Assembly (NCBI GenBank): GCA_036265815.1
Contig: DATAOI010000037.1
Span: 1 to 64,000 of the forward strand
Reading direction: 5' to 3'
DNA length: 64,000 bases
Source of the DNA: Gemmatimonadales bacterium
GTDB taxonomy: Bacteria > Gemmatimonadota > Gemmatimonadetes > Gemmatimonadales > GWC2-71-9
Part shown: positions 43,426 through 50,646 of the stretch, piece after piece
Position numbering within the stretch: position 1 is the stretch's first letter
How the letters are laid out: each line of letters opens with the position of its first letter
Notes under the pieces: generated by a model
Databases searched by the model: none
What the model was told of the DNA's origin: nothing
Seen by the model: only the letters and a program-made list of their open reading frames with translations
Made by a program: the position numbers and the translations under genes

Positions 43426-44433
43426 TCACTGCGGTATGGTTATGCCGATCTTGTCGAGCATTGCTCTTCCCAGAGGAGCAGCCCACGCAGGCCTACACGC
43501 CACGAGAACAAAGGCCGAGCCAATACCAAGTATGGTCTTCCGGTTGTTGAACAGACTGTGACGATGAACGGCGTACAGCGAGCGCAGGAGTAATGGCCAC
43601 CCGATCCTGTGCAATCCAAGCGTGAGGAGAAGCCCGAGCAACAGCCCAGGCGGAATGAGAGTGGTGATTGTCAAGCCGATGAGAGAAAGGCCAAAAGCGC
43701 TTAGTTCAGGACTGTTCTCTCGGTGGTAAGCAATCGTTCCAGGTAGAGCAACGAGCACGACTATCATCGCTACGCCTAGAAGGAGCATGAGCTGAGATCT
43801 GAACGAGTTGGCGCTGCTCACGGTTCGTATCAGCCTTCTCAGCAGGGCCACCGCTGCAATGTCCATTATCACCGCACAAGACATGGCCAGCTCCAGAATA
43901 CGCCAACTTGTGCTGGCGCTGAAACGGTGGCCAGGCTGCGAGCCTGAGACTATGAACCCTGTGCATATCATGAAGGCCACAAGGGCGAGGGCTGCTCGTT
44001 GCGCTGTTCGTCCTTGTGGCCGCTGAAAGCTTCGGAGAATCGCCCACCAAAGCAACAATGCCATTAACCCCAAAGAGACCACGCTTCCTGGCTTGCCCCA
44101 ACCACGGTGCAGCACAATTGCCAAGAGCGTTATGCTGCTAACAAGCGTAAAGGCGACAGCCGCTTGCAATAGGAAGCTTATCGAAAATGCCCTCGCGGAG
44201 AGGAGGCGTTCTCCATAGATGACTACGAGGACGCGATCCACAAGCCGCGTTGCGCCGCTGAGAAACGCAGTGTGTCTTGATAGGGCAGTAGGTTGGATCC
44301 TGCTCAATCCTACCCAGAGCTCTTGAATACGATCCTGCACCTGGCCTTCCTCATCCTCGTAGAGGAACGCGACAGCAACAATGAGGGTGAATCCGAAGAC
44401 GCCTTCTGCAAACCTCAACAGGAGTTCTGCCAC
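43426..44433 (-). CDS. Hypothetical polytopic membrane protein
   Basis: 335 aa, GTG start. About eight TM helices (FTLVSSITLLAIVLHRGW, VSLGLMALLLWWAIL, ALALVAFMICTGFIVSG, IIPPGLLLGLLLTLGL-like). No transporter signature recognised. No Shine-Dalgarno before the GTG. Confidence 0.65.
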   Translation of the reverse strand: MAELLLRFAEGVFGFTLIVAVAFLYEDEEGQVQDRIQELWVGLSRIQPTALSRHTAFLSGATRLVDRVLVVIYGERLLSARAFSISFLLQAAVAFTLVSSITLLAIVLHRGWGKPGSVVSLGLMALLLWWAILRSFQRPQGRTAQRAALALVAFMICTGFIVSGSQPGHRFSASTSWRILELAMSCAVIMDIAAVALLRRLIRTVSSANSFRSQLMLLLGVAMIVVLVALPGTIAYHRENSPELSAFGLSLIGLTITTLIPPGLLLGLLLTLGLHRIGWPLLLRSLYAVHRHSLFNNRKTILGIGSAFVLVACRPAWAAPLGRAMLDKIGITIPQ

Positions 44434-44827
44434 TTAGAGCCTACCAATAGGCCAGCCAAGCTGATTTGTGAATACAAAGACTATGAGATCGAAGGACGGG
44501 ATATCCACAGAATGAGTCTGTTGTTCGGAGTTCCGGACACGCACATCATGGGGGTAGGTGCGGCCAAGGGGACCGGACTGGGGATCTTCACCCGCACCTC
44601 TCGCTTGCACGTCTCGCAGAGGAGTGTGCCCAAGGATCACCCCAGCCAAATGTTGGATTGGCTCTGACAGGCGCGGAGAGGCAGCGGAATGATCGGAGGT
44701 CGAGCAGATGATAGCCCTCGGTACATGACCCCGCTAGGGCGCTGAGAGCCGATTCGTTTTGTTGGGGCTGTGCGGCCCCCTACGGCCCTAACGTGCGGTA
44801 AACGGCCAGGTCTTGCGAATCGCGGGG
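44434..44827. other. Gap without a recognised gene
   Basis: 394 bp; frames here have no ribosome sites or family motifs. Probably holds the promoter of the membrane protein gene at 43426. Confidence 0.4.
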
Positions 44828-45091
44828 TCATCGTACCACCAAGTAAAAGTCGTTGCCCCAAAGCCAAGTGCCAGGGTTGGGGGCGCCCTCTTCCTCCGCC
44901 TGCTCCTGCTCCGGTTCAGAAGCAACAATCCAGAAGCGTAGATGATAGAAGCCAGGGTTGCGGGCTGGGGCCACGAAGATGTATTGCGATTTGATACCGG
45001 GCATTAGGCGAAGGCCGTTGATCGTATCCCCGGGTGGCTGGACGTAGCGAGCTGGAATGGAGACAGGCACCTGCGCAGGATTTGCGCTCAC
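44828..45091 (-). CDS. Hypothetical protein, probably 5'-truncated at the element end
   Basis: 87 codons from GTG. Beta-rich with many aromatics (YIFVAPARNPGFYHLRFWIV, WLWGNDFYLVV). The 5' end runs into the integrase remnant, so the front of the gene may have been lost in recombination. Function unknown. Confidence 0.45.
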   Translation of the reverse strand: MSANPAQVPVSIPARYVQPPGDTINGLRLMPGIKSQYIFVAPARNPGFYHLRFWIVASEPEQEQAEEEGAPNPGTWLWGNDFYLVVR

Positions 45092-45171
45092 GCAAGCCTG
45101 CCGAGGCTCTCAAGGACCGGCTCGGAGCCATCGGGTTTGTCACCCGGAAGGACACCGCGGAAGGGGAGGAG

Positions 45172-45214
45172 GTCAGAAACGAAGTACCCCGCGCATCGGT
45201 AAGCGATGGCGGGG
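45172..45214 (-). terminator. tRNA-type terminator beside att copy 2
   Basis: Minus strand hairpin CCCCGC-CATCG / CGATG-GCGGGG, then TACTTCGTTTC. The stem sequence differs from the other two copies but pairing is kept. Confidence 0.6.
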
Positions 45215-45230
45215 TTACATCTTCGGAGAG

Positions 45231-45272
45231 TGGGCCCGGCGCGACTCGAACGCGCGACCTCTTGCTCCGGAG
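45231..45272 (-). repeat. att site, tRNA-Arg(CCG) 3' half, copy 2
   Basis: Identical 42 nt to copies 1 and 3; junction between elements B and C. Confidence 0.9.
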
Positions 45273-45363
45273 CGCAGGCCACCGCGCCAGCCGCCGTCAG
45301 CCGGCGCTGATTCTCCCTGAGATTTGGGCTCTCATCGCTCGCTGACGCTGACCAGCGTTGGCG

Positions 45364-45388
45364 GGGATTGTCATAAAGATCGTCATAA
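45364..45388 (+). repeat. Left-end arm-type repeat, copy 2
   Basis: Identical to 37108-37132; two GTCATAA heptamers. 92 bp from att copy 2, a position typical of integrase arm-type sites. Confidence 0.65.
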
Positions 45389-45408
45389 ACCGGGGAGCCG
45401 GCGTCAGC

Positions 45409-45672
45409 CTAGCGCCGGTGGAACGTCAGCGGCAACACCCCACTCTCTTGGACCACCCCCGCGGCTTCTGAGAGCGAGATCGGAATGGCCACCGAGTCCG
45501 CGCCGAGTGACCCCATCGCGCCGGCCCACGTGCCCTCGGCCTCGGGCTCTGGCTGCGGCGGGGTTGGATCGGTCGGCGGCTGGACGTCACTTCCCGCTCC
45601 ACCGCAGGCCGTGAGGGTGAGCGCGGCCGCCGTGGCGAGTACAGAAAACCATCTACGGGCAAACAGGGGCAC
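45409..45672 (-). CDS. Small lipoprotein, possibly 3'-truncated
   Basis: 87 aa from GTG 45670-45672, which gives a normal signal peptide (WFSVLATAAALTLTAC); the frame is open to 45735. Pro-rich spacer then a short beta-like region. The stop lies close to the element's left end, so the original C-terminus may be missing. Confidence 0.5.
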   Translation of the reverse strand: MPLFARRWFSVLATAAALTLTACGGAGSDVQPPTDPTPPQPEPEAEGTWAGAMGSLGADSVAIPISLSEAAGVVQESGVLPLTFHRR

Positions 45673-45800
45673 GCCTGGCGGGAGCAAAGTAGCACTACGC
45701 CCCTCGCCTGAGGGGTATCGTTCTGACGCGGACAACTTGGGGTCCTTGGTCCGGCGATGACAGCCGGCCTTGGCAGGGAGAGGTGAACTGCTAACCCAAG

Positions 45801-46130
45801 CTACCGCCCGGTCCGGCCAATAGATAGTCCGACCACCGCTGGTGAACGACTTGCGCTCGATGGCGAGGGCGGGCGAACTCCCCTAACAGCCGCAGCCTCT
45901 CTACACGCCCCCATGCACCGCCCGGCCAGCTTCCGCAACGGGTGCCCGCCCTTCCGCCGCTTGTCTTCTGCTACCTGGAGCTCCACCCATCTTGTCTTTC
46001 GCATCTCGCGCAGGCTATCCAGGGTCACCTCGAACCGGGCCAGCGCCGCGGCCGTGTGTCCCTCGGGCACAAAGGTCACCACGTCGGCTTCGGCGAGCGA
46101 GCGCAGGATGGTGATCTCGGCAGGGGTCAC
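45801..46130 (-). pseudogene. Degenerate paralogue of the 86-aa gene at 40315
   Basis: N-terminal 60 codons match well (ILRSLAEADVVTFVPEG, WVELQVAEDKRRKGG), then the frame shifts: one base change of register restores a segment like the ERLRLLGE end of the paralogue. The annotated frame continues into an unrelated basic tail. Confidence 0.6.
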
Positions 46131-46268
46131 GCTGGCTCCAGAATTGTACCAGTGTGTCCTCAGTCGAGCAGGACGGCCTATCAATCCGGCGGCCGAGTGG
46201 TATGTTTCGCCTAAGTACCGAACACCTCCTGTCAAGACCGGCCGTCTCCGCCGGATGCAAGAACTCAC

Positions 46269-46661
46269 ATGTCGTCCCCACCAGCCGCCCGCCCAGGGGC
46301 GCTTCGCATCGTCATCTGTGACTATAACGCGCTGCTGCATTCCGTCACTGGCCTGCTGCGGATGAGCGGCTATTATGTCTTTCAAGCCTACAATGGAGAA
46401 GCCGCCGAGGAGTTGTGCTCTGACCTGCACGGGATTGGACTGCTGGTGCTCAACACGGAAGGCACTGGGGTAGATACACCGGCGCTGGTCCGGTCCATCC
46501 GGAAGACCCATCCCGGGCTGCCGGTGCTTCACATCGGGACGGCGCCCATCCCCGGCATGCCCTCGAATGTGCAGCACCTGCCGGAGTCGTTCACCGCCGC
46601 TCAACTCCTCCAAACCGTGAGCGGCCTCGTGCCTGGGCCGCAGGTGGTGCCGCAGCCGTAA
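46269..46661 (+). CDS. Pseudo-receiver (REC-like) protein
   Basis: 130 aa. CheY-like layout (LRIVICDYNALLHSVTGLL, GYYVFQAYNGEAAEEL, LLVLNTEGTGVDTPALV, LPVLHIGTA) but the phosphoacceptor Asp is N62 and the switch Lys is E106 (LPESF). It cannot be phosphorylated in the usual way and may bind a partner constitutively. A frameshifted relative lies at 47892. Confidence 0.75.
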   Translation: MSSPPAARPGALRIVICDYNALLHSVTGLLRMSGYYVFQAYNGEAAEELCSDLHGIGLLVLNTEGTGVDTPALVRSIRKTHPGLPVLHIGTAPIPGMPSNVQHLPESFTAAQLLQTVSGLVPGPQVVPQP

Positions 46662-46814
46662 CGTCGATGACCGGGGGGGGCAACTTTCTTCCCTCTTCGG
46701 ATCCCACCGCCGATCAGGTCCCGGGCTTTTCGGCTACGCGCCGCGCTTCTACATGCTCTAGCCAAGCAAACCTTTGCGAGCAGCTTGCTGAGGCGACGCG
46801 GCGAGTTGCCGCGA

Positions 46815-47237
46815 TCACGTGACTTCAGGTGCGCCAGTGTCCCGCTCTCCCCGCCGCAGGTCTGCCCTGGCATCCTCCGCCAAGCGGCCGTAGCCGGCCC
46901 GAATGTGGTCGAGTTCGATCTGTTCGAGCTCTTCAAGGTCGAGCAGGGCGTTATGAGCGCCCTTGGTCGCGCGAAGCAACTCGTCCAGCTTCACCTGCAC
47001 GGCCTCCGCATCACGGTTTTGGGTATTCTGAATGAGGAACACCATCAGGAAGGTGACGACAGTCGTACCGGTATTGATCACCAGTTGCCACGTATCGCTG
47101 AACCGGAACAAGGGTCCTGTCACTAACCAGGCAAGGATCACAGCAACCGCGAGGATGAAAGCCGCGGGTCTGCCCGTCGCTCGTGCCGTAGTCTTAGCGA
47201 AAAGCGTAAACCGCGAACGAGACTTTGTCGGGCGCAT
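46815..47237 (-). CDS. Low-affinity iron permease-like membrane protein
   Basis: 140 aa. Two TM helices (FILAVAVILAWLVTGPLF and LVINTGTTVVTFLMVFLIQN) and the family signature NTQNRDAEAVQVKLDELLRA, then a charged C-terminal helix. Matches the iron_permease (PF04120) family, whose bacterial members are of uncertain transport role. Confidence 0.85.
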   Translation of the reverse strand: MRPTKSRSRFTLFAKTTARATGRPAAFILAVAVILAWLVTGPLFRFSDTWQLVINTGTTVVTFLMVFLIQNTQNRDAEAVQVKLDELLRATKGAHNALLDLEELEQIELDHIRAGYGRLAEDARADLRRGERDTGAPEVT

Positions 47238-47339
47238 TGTCTATTTCTCCCTTGTACCTACCATCGGCCGTTGGTGACGCCGTGCGCAAAGTATCAGGCC
47301 GCTCTCGTATGCTCGCAGCAGAGTTGACGGAAGGGGAGT

Positions 47340-47534
47340 TCACGACCTCAGGCCCTCCCTGAACTCCAGCAGGTGCTCGCTCATGCCCAGCACCTTCTGC
47401 GGCGTGTCCAGCCACACATAGCCGGGAGTCGGGTAGCCATCATTCGTCAGGCCGATCGGCGCGGGATGCCGCTCGAGCACCCGCACCCAGTCTCTCGGTA
47501 GACCGGGCCGTTTCTAAGCGAGCCCGGGCAGTAC
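47340..47534 (-). pseudogene. Degenerate paralogue of the 78-aa gene at 40804
   Basis: Aligns over its length (LPRDWVRVLERHPAPIGL, GYVWLDTPQKVLGMSEHLLE) but the start codon is GTA and a Trp codon of the paralogue is TAG here. Confidence 0.7.
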
Positions 47535-47571
47535 CCGGGCCCAGCGTTGAATCTTGTTTGACCCCTGCGTC

Positions 47572-47817
47572 TCACTCCGTGGCATCTGTTCTCCGCGATG
47601 GGGGCTCCGGTCGGCTTTCCGGCCCTCCACGAAACTCGAAATGCTCAGGGTTCAGCACTCGATCCCACCCGAACAGCCCACTCTCCGCGCGCCGCAGGCG
47701 CCAAGCGATCAGTTTCTCGGTGATCACCGCGGCGGCCTCCCAGACGTCCGCAGTGAGCGGCGGGTAGGCCTGGGCGAACTCCGGCCGGAGCCGGGCCTCA
47801 CGGGACTCTGAGCTCAT
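47572..47817 (-). CDS. Small protein, HFEFRGG family member D
   Basis: 81 aa, ATG with GAGGGATGG. Closest to the family consensus: REARLRPEFAQAYP, then V-W and RVLNPEHFEFRGG. Its presence in the mobile element while A-C are chromosomal suggests mobility of the family or capture. Function unknown. Confidence 0.7.
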   Translation of the reverse strand: MSSESREARLRPEFAQAYPPLTADVWEAAAVITEKLIAWRLRRAESGLFGWDRVLNPEHFEFRGGPESRPEPPSRRTDATE

Positions 47818-47891
47818 CCATCCCTCAAGCGCGGCGATGCTGAAGACTTGTAGAGGGTGCGCACGCCTTCGGGACGCTCCTCGCAGGATGG

Positions 47892-48187
47892 ATGCGACAG
47901 GTTGTCGAGGTGCGGGCGCCGCGACGCCCTTGGCAGACGGCAAGCTTCGACCTGGTGATCACCAGCAACTGCATGCCCCACATGAGCGGTGCTGAAGTGG
48001 TGAAGCGATTACACCAGCTCTTCCGGCTCTGCCTGTCCTCCACATCGACGACCTGTCACGCCTTCCGGTCAAGACTTCCCAGAGGGCGTGCGGACACCAT
48101 ACGAGCCCTTCAGTATCGCTGCGCTTCAGGAGGCCGTGCGGACACTGCTGGCGGGATTCTCGTCCTTGCGAGGCTCGGGTTTTTAGG
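47892..48187 (+). pseudogene. Frameshifted receiver-domain remnant
   Basis: FDLVITSNCMPHMSGAEVV in one frame (phosphoacceptor already Ser), LPVLHIDDL in a second, and YEPFSIAALQEAVRTLLAG, the normal receiver end, in a third. Related to the pseudo-receiver at 46269. Confidence 0.65.
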
Positions 48188-48341
48188 CATGGCTCGGGAG
48201 CAGATGCCTGTCCAGTATGATGCGCGACTCCTCAATTCGCCGTATGGCGCAGGCGATCAGCGCGAACGCGCTGGCGAGAACGAGGTCATGGCGGTTCTCA
48301 GGTGACTCGCTCGGGTACGGCTTCGAGGAGGTCATGCAGAA
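48188..48341. other. No supported gene
   Basis: Short frames on both strands without ribosome sites. Confidence 0.35.
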
Positions 48342-48479
48342 ATGTACCACGAGGGACGGACCCGCGGGCTCGCGAGGGTACCGCCGACGCTCTTGGAGGC
48401 ACTCTGGGAGGCGATCGATGGGCTCAGCGGCCGTCAGGTTCAGCTCGCTGGGACTGGCGAGCTTCGCGGGCGGCTCTGA
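48342..48479 (+). pseudogene. ALWEAID-family remnant, element C
   Basis: 45 codons: VPPTLLEALWEAIDGL, followed by an unrelated Gln/Gly-rich end. GAGGAGGT lies upstream. N-terminal half of the family pattern missing. Confidence 0.45.
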
Positions 48480-48681
48480 CCTCAGCGAGAAGGCTCTGGG
48501 ATGCGGCGCGCGTCCTAGCCGCGTCAGCACAGATTTCGGCAGACCGCTCCGCGATTTCCTGGGTGATCTTCCTCAAGGCGAGAAAGGATTCAGGAGGATA
48601 ACCCGCGAGACACATCTCCGCACGCTACGTCTCGCCGGCTCGCCGCTCAAGCGGGCTGTTCAGGCTATCCAGACGCTCCTA

Positions 48682-48705
48682 GGAGGCGCTTTGGGAGGCG
48701 ATCGA
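48682..48705 (+). repeat. Fifth trace of the ALWEAID repeat
   Basis: 24 nt coding EALWEAIE in a frame interrupted just upstream by a stop; matches 39647, 42751 and 48395. Confidence 0.45.
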
Positions 48706-48710
48706 AGGAA

Positions 48711-49214
48711 CTAGGGGACCTTGGGAGCCTCAGGACAAGGACGTGCGGTAAACGGGCAATAGAAGCCCTGCTGCTCCCGCTGAACCTTCCCCGGTCTAGC
48801 CTCCTCAAGCAGTCCAGGGTAGAAGGCGCCGACATCGGCGGTCTTCACGACGAGGAACTCATACTTGTCCATCCGCAGCCGCGCGTTACTGACAGCGAAG
48901 TAATCAAAGAGTCCCCGCAGCGCCTCATCGTCGCTGGGAAAGCCCTGTTCAGCCCGGGCGGTGGCGAGCCGGACCGCCCACTCCCCGCGAAAGTCGGCCC
49001 GTTCCTCCTCCGTGAGCGGCGGGATTTCAATTACGGGGATCTCCAGCCGGCCGCCCGCGAGCCCGGCGCGCCGGTCGCACTCGTCCCGCCAGCGGGTGTA
49101 TCGGCCGAAGGGGCAGAGTGAGCCGGAAATGACCTCTCCGGCGACTACGACGGTGATGGCGCGTTGGTATCCAACCTCCTCAACTTCTCGGATCCAGTGG
49201 ATGATCGGATGCAT
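48711..49214 (-). CDS. Hypothetical protein, probably phage-derived
   Basis: 167 aa, ATG with AAGGAGG. Soluble, with four Cys (SLCPFGRY, DECDRR, FYCPFTARPC) and a helical middle (EWAVRLATARAEQGFPSDDE). Lies 30 nt after the phage tail-like gene on the same strand. No family recognised. Confidence 0.6.
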   Translation of the reverse strand: MHPIIHWIREVEEVGYQRAITVVVAGEVISGSLCPFGRYTRWRDECDRRAGLAGGRLEIPVIEIPPLTEEERADFRGEWAVRLATARAEQGFPSDDEALRGLFDYFAVSNARLRMDKYEFLVVKTADVGAFYPGLLEEARPGKVQREQQGFYCPFTARPCPEAPKVP

Positions 49215-49244
49215 GTCAGCCCTCCTTAAGGGCGGTGTCGAGGC

Positions 49245-50531
49245 TCATGGAAAGAGCACGCTGTCCACCGGCAGCCAGAGCGCGCCTTCCTCGGCATCTG
49301 GCCCGATGGGCGGCGGCTCGGTAGCCACATGCACCCGGCGTGGCTTGCCCCGCATCCAGTCATGGTAGGCCGCAATGGGCTTCCCGCGGGTGCGGATCGT
49401 GGTCGTTGATTCTTCAGCGCCGAGCGAGTGCTGGTAGCTCACCACGCTCCAGTCCTGGTCCGTGTCATAGTGGACCCCGTTCGCCTGGAAGCGAATCAGG
49501 TCATTCAACTGCACGGGCCAGAAGTAGCGGAGGCTCACTTCCTGGCTCGCAAACGGCTCGCAGAGGTCGCTGGCCGCCGCGTCCACCATGCGGGTGATCT
49601 CCTCCAGCGTGTCCACGTTGCTGCTCGAATCTTCTACGACCTGCATGAACCGGCGGCCATACTTTTGGATTGAGCTGGTGAGTCGGCCGGCGAGCGCCGC
49701 ATCGGTGGTGCTGCTGCTCTGGTAGGTCAGCCGGTTGCCATACCACCCGCGCACCACGTTCCGGATATCGTCACCGATGAGCGTCAGGTCGCGCACGTCG
49801 AAGTATTCGGTCGGACCCAGGGTGAGATCCGGCCGGGTCTTGGTGCGGTCCGGATCGAGGAAGTAGAGTTGCGGCGCCTCGTCGCCGCCGACGTTCCGGT
49901 AGCGGAGGTCCCAGCCGATCTGGAGCGCCAGCTTCCGGAGCGCCTCGAGCATGGGCATCTGCTGCTGGTTGAACTGCTTGATGTCCCAACCCGGCGACAC
50001 CGGAGTGACGAGGCTCAAGGTAGGGACGCTCACCCCGAGCGGCGGCAGGGCCGAGGCGCCGGCTGTCAGTATCTGCTGCATGACGGTCTCGACCGGCGTG
50101 CCGCCCAGAGTGCTGTAGGCTACTGAGTCCTCGATCACGCGGTTGAGCAAGAGCCCACCCCGGTCCCGAATCTGCAGCACCACCGTGTCGTCCGGCCCGG
50201 CGACGTCGATGTTGTCGATGAGGCCATCGAGCACCCGCTGCCACTCCGTCGGGTTCGGTGGCACGTCGGGGTGGGTCACGTTGGTGAGCAACCGGAACCG
50301 GCGGCCCACGTCCAGGGCGGGCGCGGGGCTATTGATCGCCGGACCCAGCATCAGCGGGGAGAGGTTGCCGTCCCCCGTCCCACGGCCCTCATGCAGACCC
50401 GGCGACTTCGTCTCACTGCTGGCTCGCGATTCACGCCAACGCTGATTCAGGAGCTGCTCACCTTCCAAGTGAAGATTGACCCACTGACGGCGCATGACAG
50501 CTACGGCAACTGGCGTCGCGAGGGGGCGCAT
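49245..50531 (-). CDS. Phage tail-like structural protein, 5' end replaced
   Basis: 428 codons. From about residue 75 it reads as a phage tail/baseplate-type protein (DDTVVLQIRDRGGLLLNRVI, MLEALRKLALQIGWDLRYRN, LDPDRTKTRPDLTLGPTEYF, FWPVQLNDLIRF). The first 60 codons are antisense to a terminase fragment, so they are not original; ATG 50351 is a possible real start. No other structural genes remain. Confidence 0.55.
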   Translation of the reverse strand: MRPLATPVAVAVMRRQWVNLHLEGEQLLNQRWRESRASSETKSPGLHEGRGTGDGNLSPLMLGPAINSPAPALDVGRRFRLLTNVTHPDVPPNPTEWQRVLDGLIDNIDVAGPDDTVVLQIRDRGGLLLNRVIEDSVAYSTLGGTPVETVMQQILTAGASALPPLGVSVPTLSLVTPVSPGWDIKQFNQQQMPMLEALRKLALQIGWDLRYRNVGGDEAPQLYFLDPDRTKTRPDLTLGPTEYFDVRDLTLIGDDIRNVVRGWYGNRLTYQSSSTTDAALAGRLTSSIQKYGRRFMQVVEDSSSNVDTLEEITRMVDAAASDLCEPFASQEVSLRYFWPVQLNDLIRFQANGVHYDTDQDWSVVSYQHSLGAEESTTTIRTRGKPIAAYHDWMRGKPRRVHVATEPPPIGPDAEEGALWLPVDSVLFP

Positions 50532-50630
50532 GACGACCTCGTGTTGGCCCTCGCGGTGGCAGCCTGGCAGGCGGCCCGCTGGCGCCCGAGCACGCTGCCG
50601 ATTCCCTCAGCCTCGTACAGCACTCTCTGA
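50421..50630 (+). pseudogene. Phage terminase large-subunit C-terminal fragment
   Basis: LIQELLTFQVKIDPLTAHDS and GAHDDLVLALAVAAWQA match the end of terminase nuclease domains (HDDLVLALA motif). Everything upstream of it is missing; it faces the tail-like gene on the opposite strand. Ends 16 nt before the integrase. Confidence 0.7.
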
Positions 50631-50646
50631 CCAAAGGAACGCGAGT

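Larger units (their letters stand above)
38601..45272. mobile_element. Integrated element B (tRNA-Arg att to att), 6.67 kb
   Basis: Bounded by att copies 1 and 2, with an integrase 3' remnant at its right end in the same position as the intact integrase of element C. Its recombinase is decayed. Carries a four-gene operon of unknown function, a cupredoxin-like lipoprotein and several membrane proteins, nearly all on the minus strand. Confidence 0.75.
45094..45272 (+). pseudogene. Integrase 3' remnant (element B)
   Basis: Corresponds in place and in part of its sequence to the end of the intact integrase (EWARRDSNARPLAPE in one frame, preceded by a shifted frame). Frameshifted and lacking the catalytic domain. 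Confidence 0.55.

Noticed and set aside
38601-45272. Known toxin-antitoxin or restriction system as cargo of element B
   Set aside because: None of the small proteins shows a recognisable toxin, antitoxin, nuclease or methylase motif.
45231-45345. Peptides GATRTRDLLL and RDSNARPLAPE as evidence for protein genes
   Set aside because: They arise by translating antisense tRNA 3' halves and are well-known annotation artefacts; here they mark att sites.
48183-48530. Minus-strand frame with LVLASAFALIACAIRRIEES
   Set aside because: No ribosome site and it overlaps an ALWEAID remnant on the other strand; too weak to list.
49245-49430. Complete prophage in element C
   Set aside because: Only a tail-type gene, a neighbouring 167-aa gene and a terminase fragment remain; no capsid, portal or lysis genes.
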